Assembly: GCF_000400465.1 (NCBI RefSeq)
Contig: NW_008806287.1
Location: 248,001-312,000, forward strand
From: Wallemia ichthyophaga EXF-994
Lineage: Eukaryota > Basidiomycota > Wallemiomycetes > Wallemiales > Wallemiaceae
DNA: 64,000 nt
Reading direction: 5' to 3'
A program made the translations under genes and the position numbers. The notes under the pieces were generated by a model. That model searched no databases and was not told the origin of the DNA. It saw only the letters and a list, made by a program, of their open reading frames with translations. Positions 22,611 through 32,437 of the stretch are shown piece by piece (position 1 is the stretch's first letter; the number at the start of each line of letters is the position of its first letter).

Positions 22611-22768
22611 ACCATAGACGTTTCCCCATAGTAACAATAACAACGACTGCAGTCTCTGTTTATACGTTGAATTTATATTTAATATGCATATCGCTACACT
22701 TTATGATTATACGCGTCAAAGTCCCCTCACTGCCACCATCACAACAGCCGGTTTGGTGCAGAGGAGTG

Positions 22769-25700
22769 ATGCAGAGAACACGGTCAAACGAAACATCTTC
22801 GCCGAGCTCGTCCAGTAAGAAAGGCCGCGGTGTTCGATCTCGTAAATCAACTCCAGTCAGTACAGACGCTAAACCTGGCCCCGTACCGCGACCCCGGGCG
22901 CAGAAGCACCGGTTAAGTAACACGTCTACTCCAGCGCCTGAACAGCCATCTGCGAAGCGACCGAAATCACTGCAACAGCCGTCGTCGTCTGGCGTTCGAT
23001 CCGTAGACGTGATCGATCTCATCAGCGACGAAGACGGCGAAGAAACACCACCATCGATCCCATCCACTTTAAAGACAACACAGAAGGATAAAACGTCATC
23101 AATCAAGCACCATAAGAAGCAGAAAGCAACTGCATCGAAGCATCAAAATCAACAAGAGCAGCAGCCTGCCATACAATATCAACTAGTACCTAATGCAACT
23201 CCAATTCGACCCAATCCGTCTGTGCAGCACCCGCAGATAAGGACACCAACACCTAATCCACTCCCTGAAACGCGCCTCAGTCTGCCTTTCACATTGAAGC
23301 AGAGATCCGGGTATGTGTATGATGCGATGATGGTAGCACATGCAACTCAATACGATAATGAGCACGATCAGACTGAAGTGCCTGAACGCATCACTTTCAT
23401 TTTCACCACTCTCGCTAAAGCTCGCTGCATCAAGCTGATGAAACCTATACGGTGCAGACGCGCACTGAAAAAGGAGCTCATGTTAGTGCACAGTCAGAGA
23501 CATATCAATGATGTCAACGCTTTGCAATGTGAGTGTGTTATTATATGCCATATTCCATTAACATGTTCACTCAAGTTATCCCAGAAATCACCTTATATGG
23601 ACTTAGAGGGGTTTACGATAAAGAGAGCAGCATATTTGTTAATCCATTTACATCAGACTGCGCCCTACTCGCTGCTGGTAGTCTCATCGAGTTGACTAAG
23701 GCTGTCCTCGATGGTCTCATTCAGAACGGCTTCGCTATCGTCAGACCTCCAGGTCATCACGCAGAGCCCGAGCACGCTATGGGTTTTAGCTTTTACAATA
23801 ATGCTGCAGTTGCTGCGCGCTGGGCTATCACATCTTACAATACCATTAGAAAAGTATTGATATTAGATTGGTGGGTGATTTAGCTAGCTTTCGTAGGGCC
23901 TACTGACAGCTCCCAAGGGATGTACATCACGGTAGGTCGATGAATGTCTCATTATTGCATTATTCCTGACCCAAACCCCAGGCAACGGCACACAGAGAAC
24001 ATTCTGGGATGATCCCAACGTTCTCTATATCTCCATACACAGACACGAAGACGGCAACTTTTTTCCTCCTGGCTCCTACGGTGACTTTAAGAGCGTTGGA
24101 GGGCCGAATGCCAAGGGCTAGTAGGTTTTGTATTGCACAATGCAAAAGCAGCCATCTGACTCGCCATAGTAACGTCAACATTGGCTGGTCGTCTAAAGGA
24201 ATGGGCGACGCGGAGTATCTCGATGCATTCAATAGAGTGGTGATGCCAATCGCTTCTGAATTTAATCCCGACTTGGTCATCGGTGGGTGGGTGTATTAGC
24301 TATAGTGCCACGCTGATACAGAACAGTGTCGGCGGGATACGATGCCGCGGCTGGCGATCCTCTGGGCGAGAACGAAGTCTCGCCTACTGGGTACGCGCAA
24401 ATGACGAAGATGTTGCAAAATTTGGCTGGTGGTAGAGTGATTGTGTCGCTCGAAGTGGGTTGGTGAGCTCCTCATGATCACCAAGCTAACGGTCGACGAA
24501 GGGTGGCTACAATCTCAACGCTATTGCTGAATCAGCTCTTGCGACAGTCAAAACACTCCTTGGTCAGCCGCCTAGCATACATCTGAGGAAGCAGATACCA
24601 GAAACAAGCGCAGTCAATAAGGTGTCTCAGGTGGGCTTTTTACTTTTTAGACGAGCGATTTACTAATTAACTCAAGGTTCTGGCTCTCCACTCCAATTAC
24701 TGGCCATCATTGCGGAAGAGTGGCATGCCATTACTTGGTCAATCGCTGCAGAATATCAAGCAGAATACATCTAGATGGTATTCATTGGGACGTGGGTTGC
24801 TGCAAAAGTATTACTCCTCACTATTGACACCACCCTAGAACTGCTCAAAGATCGCTACTTCTCTCGTATGCTGCATAGTCATCCTGATTGCAAGCTGCTC
24901 TCAATGCCGTCGATATTCACGCCTGAGCCATTTGACTGCCAGGTCATGGCTGACACGAGCATACTCAAGTCGAACGTAATCCTTGTCTTTGTGCATGATA
25001 TGTAAGATTATGTTTGATCTCTTGCTGTCAAGCTAACGTGATTTTCAAGTGGTAACCTTTACAATGAATCATTGCAGGGGCGTGTAAGTAATGTGGGACA
25101 GCTCGAAGAGATTTTGGTAGGCAATGGTAGACACTAAGAACATTACTCACATCGCTAATCTCAGTTCCAAAACGGTTGCAGTCTACACAAATGGGCACAT
25201 GAGAATAATGCAGCGCGTCTCGAAGTCAGCGTTCACAGAGACTTTGAAAAGGAATTTCTGCCGAACATCGACACTAAGATCGACGAAACACCATTACAGC
25301 TCGATCTGATGATGGACGATTTGTGGGTCAATACTCTGAGGTGAGTGTAGAGTTATCTTCACGACGTAAACCCACATCTCGCCTCAGCCGGAGTGCTGCT
25401 TCTACAATCATCTTTGTTGGCTATAATGATGGTTGCAAAGCGATCCAGAGGCTTGCAGAAAAACATGCGAATTTTATGTCTAAGTTTGGTGGTGGTGTTC
25501 AAATACTTGGACCAAACTATATACCCGACCCTCCCAAAGCCATGCGACAGTGGTATTTAAGCGTGAGTGGGCGTGGTAGCGTTTATTTCGGGGACTGAAA
25601 ATATACTAGAAAAATTTTATGCTCATTCCATCTAGCCATCAACACCTTACTTCTACAAATACTGAAGAGACGGAAAACTACAAGATTTCAAGTGGGTTGT

Positions 25701-25821
25701 CTTGCTGCGCAGTTTGCTGCTCTAACAACAATTAGACGAGCGCCTTCCTGCGCAAATGCTGGCCAAGGAAATGGTGCGCGTCAAGTCTTACCTTCTAGAT
25801 AGAATATGGAGTACGCGATAA
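22769..25821 (+). CDS. HDA1: Class II histone deacetylase with C-terminal Arb2 domain
   Basis: Fourteen exons: 22769..23528, 23576..23870, 23918..23931, 23982..24120, 24170..24282, 24327..24454, 24502..24630, 24677..24791, 24839..25001, 25050..25116, 25165..25340, 25388..25562, 25610..25691 and 25736..25821, 813 aa. Exon 3 is 14 nt. The deacetylase domain keeps its zinc and charge-relay residues: [40 protein letters not shown] and EGGYNL. The C-terminal third is the Arb2-like domain ([32 protein letters not shown]) found in yeast Hda1. The Ser/Lys-rich N-terminus contains [10 protein letters not shown], a likely SUMO-interaction motif. Five introns use GTGGGT donors. An in-frame ATG at 22703 could extend the N-terminus by 22 residues. 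Confidence 0.93.
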
Positions 25822-26172
25822 TGCGTGCCCTAGAACTCAACGACTAAACAACCGATGAAATGCAAAACAAGAACAACAAAAATCACGAGCATCGTTGTAC
25901 TAATTTATTAATGTATGCAACTCAAAATTCTGCGTTTGATGAGCGATTTCACGTATGAAAAACCATTGAAATCGGAAATACTATCTTTTATACTGGCTTA
26001 CCGTTTTCGTCACCTCTCGTACGAATTTGTCACTGTCAGAGGATTTGTAGTGGCCATTACAAAATGAGTAATCTCGTAATCTGACGATCGGATATTTTTT
26101 TCTTGACGTCTCTCTGGCACTATCTAGCTTATAACTTAAAAAATTCCATTCGGTTCTGCTGAAGTTATCAGT
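25822..26172. other. Intergenic region upstream of the MFS exporter
   Basis: 351 bp between the HDA1 stop and the exporter start. It probably holds the HDA1 3' UTR and the exporter promoter. No gene, repeat or clear operator is visible. Confidence 0.5.
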
Positions 26173-27933
26173 ATGTACAATACCGGTGATACAGAGACAA
26201 TCATCGACGAGCCATCTGCCGATTACAAGAGTCCGGAGAGACGCAATTCGCAGCACACAAACACAGACTCCCAGGGATTGGGGGTGAGCGAGAAGGAAGG
26301 CGCTGGCGCTAGCGACCAAGCACAGGACCCGCAGGAGGCGACGGATAAAAGGGAAGACAGCACAGGAGCGTCAGAACCGATTACGCCGAAAAGATCCAGC
26401 AGCAATGCTGTGAATTTCATCTTCGAATGGGCAGCAGTATTAATATGCGTCTCGTCTATGCTCTTTACGCAGGTGGGAATAGGTGCCTATCTGGTAATCA
26501 CGAAGGAGTTCATCGCCGCGACTTTCAACATTGAGGGCAATGCTGGACAGCAATCGTGGATTATCGCGGCGCATTCGCTGACGGTGGGTACGTTTGTGCT
26601 GCCCGCTGGCAGACTAGGAGATATGTTCGGTAACAAGAAAATTCTCTGCATCGGTTTCTTGTGGTACTCTATCTGGTCGATGGTAACGGGGCTGACGGTA
26701 TACACGCGCTCGATCATTTTTTTCGATGTTTGCAGAGCATTGCAGGGGATAGCTCCCGCCTTGATGCTCCCGAACGCGGCGGGGATTATCGGGCGCACGT
26801 ATCCACCTGGTGTGAAGAAGGCCATCTCGTTTGCGCTTTTCGGAGCATCTGCGCCGAATGGATTTGTATTTGGAGCGTTATTTGTGGGTCAAACGGCTTA
26901 ATGTATTCAACCCCTCTCACACATACCACAGAGTAGTCTTTTTGCTCAGAGTTCCGTCAAAGCACCTGTCAACGGGGCTGAGTGGGCTTGGTCGAACTTC
27001 GTCCTCGCGATCGCTCTTGTGGTCATGTTCTGTCTGGCGATGTGGATTATCCCCGCAGATGGTGACAGGAGCGAGCAGAAGGGGCTCGGTTTCGACTACT
27101 GGGGCACGCTGACCGCCGTATCCGGACTGATCCTCTTCAACTTCGCTTGGAATCAGGCAGCCATTGTGACGTGGAATAATGGGTATGTGTGCGCACTACT
27201 TGTCGTCGGTGTACTCCTGCTCGGCGTGTTTGCATGGGTGGAGAGTCGCGTAGCCCAGCCGCTGCTGCCGCTGTCGGTGTTCCGCAATGTTCACAACAAC
27301 CTCATGCTCGGATGTATCGTCACCGGCTGGTCCACGTTCTCCATCTGGCTCTTCTATAGTATCAGGTTTATCCAGGATCTGCGCAACGTCGGCACGCTGG
27401 AGACTGTCTCTCAAATTGTGCCGTGTAGCGTAACAGGTTGTCTCGCCGCGTCCCTGTCTACCATCCTCATCCTCAAAGTGGGCGGGAGCTGGGTGATGAT
27501 CGGAGCGCTTTTCGCTTTCCTTACTGCCATCTGTCTCGTCGCTTTCCAGCCCGTCGATCTCACTTACTGGGCAATGCAGTTTGTTGCTTTCGTGATAGCG
27601 CCTTTCGGGATGGATATGAGCTTTCCAGCTGCATCTATCATTATTTCGGATCACCTTCCCCGCGAGCATCAAGGATTGGCGGGGTCGCTGGTTAATACAC
27701 TCGTCAACTACTCTATCGCAATTGCGTTGGGTATTGCGGCGACCGTTGAGATGAATGTTAATAACGGCGGTAGAGATACAGAGTCTGGGATCAGAGGCGC
27801 ACTTTATCTCGGGGTGGGATTGGCTGCAACGGGGGTCATACTCGCGCTCACCAACAAAATGATAGAGGTGGTTGAATCACGCAGATCAGCAGATCCCGAG
27901 AGCGCTCGTGAAGCTGGGAAAGCTTTAGAGTGA
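26173..27933 (+). CDS. MFS transporter, DHA2 (14-TM) drug/metabolite exporter family
   Basis: Exons 26173..26883 and 26932..27933 give 570 aa. The 48-nt intron opens with GTGGGT. Splicing gives FGALFSSLFAQ, as in related exporters. About 75 hydrophilic residues precede the first helix (AAVLICVSSMLFTQVGIGAYL). The motif A equivalent GRLGDMFGNKK lies between helices 2 and 3. The motif C-like stretch has Pro and Gly (GASAPNGFVFGALF). The second half has the alternating loops and helices of the 14-helix group, including DMSFPAASIIISDHLPREHQG. Substrates cannot be predicted. The gene looks more GC-rich than its neighbours, which could reflect recent arrival or codon selection. It lies beside a decayed dehydrogenase and a dioxygenase gene. 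Confidence 0.88.
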
Positions 27934-28290
27934 GCCTAACAAACTGTACCTGGCAGTCAGGAGATTGTCTGGTGTGTAAGCATCAACTTAAATCACAGTA
28001 TATATCACTTAGCTAATCAAATTATCAATACATTAATATCTCATAATTAAGCCTAAATTTGGACCTCAACTTGTTTTTACACAGCTCAAAATGTCTAATA
28101 TCACTCTTTATTTTATTTCAGATGCCTTTCAATCTCTTATGCATTAGCTGTCATTGTTATTTGGTTGATATCATATGTTCGCTGGAAGACATACATTCGA
28201 CGGTAAAAATTTGAAGAATTCGCACTCATTATACACCTCTCTATCATATTAATTCAATTGATTGTGATAGTCATCTACAAACCAACTGCC
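27934..28290. other. AT-rich intergenic region
   Basis: About 357 bp between the exporter stop and the dehydrogenase pseudogene. It is AT-rich with no open frame of note, no repeat unit and no RNA gene that I can see. Confidence 0.5.
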
Positions 28291-29067
28291 ATGACGCTTC
28301 CATGTTTTTTTTTTTCACAACAGGCACCTCTTTGGTTTAGCAGAGAGCTAGCTAACCAACTAAACGAGTAAATTCACGTGGTAATCGCCACAGCTCGAAA
28401 ACTTGTAAGCGTTTAAGACTTGAATGAGCTTGCCAATGTTTCTATTCTCCAGCTGAACGTGTCGAGTGCGGAGGCAGACATAGCGCGTGTTGTCGAGGAA
28501 GTGATTGCAATGCACGGTAATTTAACACCAATCAACAATCCCAGCAGTGCGCTGTCTGCTTGTGTCGAAGAGCTCTCCTTAGACCAAGCCATGGCGCAAT
28601 TCGACGTCAACTACCGGGGTGCTTTGGCATTCACTCGCAAATTCCTGTCACACTTAAAAATGCGCATGGGAAAGTCCAATTACATCTGTGTGTGGCATTT
28701 AGTCCTAGCCTGCTTTGCCTTACTACGACGACAAATTTTTACATTGAAGGCGTCATTCGAAGCGCTCAGATTCGAGACGGATTAATTACGTATACAGGTC
28801 ATCTTGATCGAGCCCGGGTACATTGTTTTCACGGCGCTATGCCTCTCTCACATACTTCAGATACTTCCGCACCAACTCCTTGAAAGAGGTTTGTCCTACT
28901 ATCTAACTAACACAAGTGTTTCCAAAGATATAACCGATTGATTATTGTCTGCTAGAGTTGCACTGAGTTCTGACGGTCGCGACTTAATCGTCAAAGAGAC
29001 TCATGGTCTGATCGATAACTGCAACAAGTGGGCAGTATTCTTTAAGTTGATCGACTACAAGACGTAG
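28291..29067 (+). pseudogene. Short-chain dehydrogenase/reductase pseudogene
   Basis: Pieces of one SDR protein occur in order across three frames. An ATG at 28291 leads through an 11-T run into FFTTGTS, the start of the TGxxxGxG cofactor loop, then hits a stop. The next piece, ELANQLNE, a stop, then HVVIATARKL, is in another frame. A further in-frame stop precedes DLNELANVSILQLNVSSAEADIARVVEEVIAMHG. The FDVNYRGALAFTRKFL and KASFEALRFE stretches match the central SDR helices, but the catalytic YxxxK is destroyed. A C-terminal exon (SSDGRDLIVKETHGLIDNC) follows an intron-like gap ending GCTAG. At least two stops and several frameshifts make this a clear relic. The original substrate is unknown. 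Confidence 0.8.
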
Positions 29068-29173
29068 CAATGTAGCACATTAGCACTGTCTTGGAATGTA
29101 AAGCGCGTATTATAGATGGCATACATTGAGCAAAATGCAATAATTAAAACCATATACACAACATCAAAACAAA

Positions 29174-30506
29174 TTAAGCTGAAGCTTGTCTGACATTTTC
29201 GCGCCTGATTAATTCCTCTTTAGCTCTATAGTAATCCCAACCTTCACGCAGACCCCTTCTAATAACGTCCTGGTGAGAAGGAGGGCAGTGAGCATGAGGG
29301 GGCGGAGGATCAAGATCCAAGTTGGTTGGGAGAGAGTAGCCCTCACCAGCAATGCAGATGAGAGCATCAAGGGAGTATGAGAAGCCGCATTCTGCGTGCA
29401 TGCGTTTGAGGTCATCCCACACATTCAAAACGACCGCTGTCCTGTTAACACTTTCCATTGGCTTGCCGAATGCGCTTGAAATCTGAAGCAGATTGGCAGA
29501 ACGCCTCACACTGTCACTTCCTGAGGTAACATTCGCCCCAGCTGCATGATGTAGACCTGGATTAAAGAAAATTGAATCACCTTTCGACATAGGGATGGCG
29601 ATTGCGTGTGCTTTGAAGTATTCGACGAGCTCTTTGTTGCGATAGTGGCTATATCCCGCGTCGTACTTCTGACTGAATGGCAGCAAGAGTGTCGGTCCAC
29701 TCTCGAGTGGCATGTCGCAATGCGCTATGGCACCTTGCAGTGTGAGCAGCTGTGTAGCAATCTGCGTGATGGCTGGGTATCGCGCTGTTTGCTCGCTGCT
29801 CTGGAATCCCAAGGGAAAATCTCTGTGAGGCTCTTGTGCAGCACCACTGGTTGTGTTGTGTTAGCTGTTAGCTGTCCATGTAATTGGCATAACTTGCGGT
29901 CTTACGACTTACGAAGGCAAGACTATGTTGAGCTATAAGTCGCGTGAGTCTTGCACCTGTTTGTCTATCTATACACATTGCACCAACTTACCTGTGACGT
30001 CAACGCGTATGCGGGGCCGAGCCAAGCCTCGCAAATGAGATTTCTGCGAGATGATGTGAGCGTGGGTGTGTAAAGCGCAATACATACAAGACTGGGTTAC
30101 TGTAGTAATCGACAAAGCCCTCTGGATCTTGGTGTGCATGTTTCTGAAAAAAGTTCCAGATTCTCTCATTCTTACCGCCTGCAGCGAAATGGTCACCTCT
30201 GGCAGGATATTCAAGTTTCTCTCTATCGATGATGGTGTTCGCTGCAACCTGTGCTCTGTCCAGCGTGTCGAGGTTGTCGGACAAGTTCTTCACCACGAAC
30301 ACCCCAGGGCCGTCCTTGAGGATGGTGTGCCACTCGTTCATTATCTCTGAAGCATCTACGAGCGGGATATCCTCCTTGTAGTAGATGGGCACAGACTTGA
30401 TGACGTCACGTGCTCGAGGCACTTCACTCTTGCTAATGCTCGAGCTGGAGCAGATTTCGCTAAGCGCGTTGGCATTGTACTTTGGGAACTGACGCTGGGA
30501 TGCCAT
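29174..30506 (-). CDS. Phytanoyl-CoA dioxygenase family protein
   Basis: Exons 30088..30506, 29992..30043, 29913..29932 and 29174..29846 give 387 aa. Exon 3 is only 20 nt. Splicing restores NPVLNLICEAWLGPAYALTS, QLNIVLPS and QEPHRDFPLGF. The last of these holds the HxD part of the Fe(II) site. The loop ESGPTLLLPFSQKY corresponds to ENGPT..LPGSH of the family. The distal His and 2-oxoglutarate-binding Arg are in LHHAAGANVTSGSDSVRRSANLLQ. The protein is therefore a likely active Fe(II)/2-oxoglutarate oxygenase acting on a lipid or secondary metabolite. It has no peroxisomal signal (it ends RQASA). It sits near a dead dehydrogenase and a DHA2 exporter. Confidence 0.85.
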
Positions 30507-30757
30507 CTTTGGGACTGTATTGGTCGCTGCACAGCAAGCGGATTAAATACTCAATACTCAACCGAACCACGAATTTACCGGAGATGCGCGGTGGTCGCAG
30601 GTAGTCCTGCTGACGATGTGACCATGACGTAAAACGTCGGCTGCATGGTAAATCCTTCTCATTCTTTCGTTATATAGGTATGGTAATGTACATGTATTAT
30701 ATATATATATGTGTGTGTGCAAGTGTACAGGCGTCTAAGTTTCCTAAAGTTAAAGTG

Positions 30758-32409
30758 CTAATTCTCCCACGACCTCCCCTCCACTCCACTCAACGGCAAT
30801 CCCGAGGACCATTTATCGAGGAGGAGTCTAATACGAGTGAGATTAGCTTCGCTGTTGCTAGCCCAGGCGTTATCGTCATCAATGACCGTCTTAAGAAGCC
30901 GGAGCACCTTCCTCGCCTGCTCCCCAAAAGCAATTTGCCAAGGCTGACCAAGGATTTCGAAGAAGGTGGCAAGGAGTTGCGGGATAGTGGCGAGGGTGGG
31001 CAAGGGAGGGCGGAGTGCGTGAGCGAGCCAAGTCCAGCACATTCCGAAACGGAATTGGGGAGGAATGCGACTGACGAGGTCATCCTGTGTTGCATTTCTT
31101 GCCTGATCACCCGACAAAACAAGGTTATCTGTACTGACGCGCGTTTGCAGAATAGCAAAGTATAGAGCGAGTATACCGCTCATGCGGTCGTTGTATTGCA
31201 CGGTGGTTTCAGAGGCGTTTTTGCGTCCTACACGTCGTTTATACGCTTCTTCATTCTCTCCATCGGATTTGGTGGGGTAGTAGGGGATTGTCCAGCATGC
31301 CTTCTTTACCATGCGTCCCATTAGAATTTCAGCAAGACGAGGGTGTTCATTGAGCGAGAGAGACATGACAAGTCGGGCGAGTGGGAAAGCAGTGGACGAT
31401 TTCGCACTCACTTCAGTCTCGGCTTGACGGAGAAGACATTTGGAGAGATGGTTAAGAAGCCATGTGTAAGCGGGCGAAGACTCGCCGTGGAGTAGTTTAG
31501 GTTCGTTAAGGGTGTCATTGATTTCATTTGTCTTTGAGGGGAGAGTTAGGGTGGTGAAGGGGAAGAGTAAGTACTTACGATGCGCGTGGTTTGAGTAATA
31601 GAGTTAGTTAGTTGACCAATTTTTGGTGTTATTTTGCGTTTGGAAGCAGAGCAAGCCTTCTTAATGGCAGGGTTTTGGGAGACTTGAGGGAGAACAACGT
31701 GTTTAATGTGGATGATGAGGTTGTAGTAGTGTAGATAATCATCTCTAGCCTTGTTTTGGGTAAACTTGAGAGATTGTGATTGAGATTGGAGGTGTTTGAG
31801 GTGTTGCTGGTGTTGTTGAAGGTGTAATTGTTGTTGTTGTTGTTCTTGCTGTTGCTCTTGTTTACGCTGTTGGTCTTTATCATGAGCTACTTGATCAACA
31901 CGTTTCTTCTCCTCAGATTTGAGTCTATTCTCCTCAGCCTCCCTCTGTGCCTGGATATCAGACTCCTTTTGAGCAAAATCAATGGAAGTTTCAATGGACA
32001 ACCAAAGCTGTTTATTGCGCTGATTAAATGCTTTTTCGAGGTCAATAGAATCTTGTTTAGATTTTAATTGTAATTGAGATATTGTTCGTTGAATATGGTC
32101 AATATCCTTGTCTTCATCGTTGGATGAACCTAGTTGGCCAATCGAATGAGAAAACGAGTTACTTAAATTACTAAAATTAATTGGATGGTTGTGGATATTA
32201 TCAAAGACTTCCACCTCATCAAATCTACCAAATTCACTGTTTAAATGGTTTGAATCGGATTTTACTAATGAATTTGAAGTTGGTGATTTGAGAATTGATT
32301 TAATTGGTTTGATATTATTCATGTCGTCATCACTGTTACCATCACTATCATCGCTATCACTTAAACCATATCCATTCCTATATCTCTCATCTGGTACGCT
32401 AAATCTCAT
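30758..32409 (-). CDS. GLE1: mRNA export factor GLE1
   Basis: Exons 31579..32409 and 30758..31531 give 534 aa, about the size of yeast Gle1 (538). The N-terminal half is acidic and then a long Gln-rich coiled coil (around 31745-31990), used in Gle1 for self-association. The C-terminal half is the GLE1 domain: SKRKITPKIGQLTNSI, PAYTWLLNHLSKCLLRQAETEV, STAFPLARLV, FRFGMCWTWLAHALR. Gle1 with inositol hexakisphosphate activates the DEAD-box helicase Dbp5 at the pore cytoplasmic face. The 47-nt intron uses GTAAGT. The start codon is 28 bp from the divergent start of the Zn2Cys6 factor. Confidence 0.93.
31745..31875. repeat. CAG/CAA-type repeat coding the GLE1 Gln tract
   Basis: Interrupted glutamine codons on the minus strand encode Gln-rich coiled-coil sequence such as QQEQQQQQLHLQQ. 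Likely to vary in length between strains. Confidence 0.7.
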
Positions 32410-32437
32410 CTCTTGATTGTTAACCACCACGAAAGAG

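Noticed and set aside
24774-24804. 31-nt intron in HDA1 starting GTATTC
   Set aside because: It is too short for this genome and leads to a stop; the GTGGGT donor at 24792 keeps the frame into the Arb2 domain.
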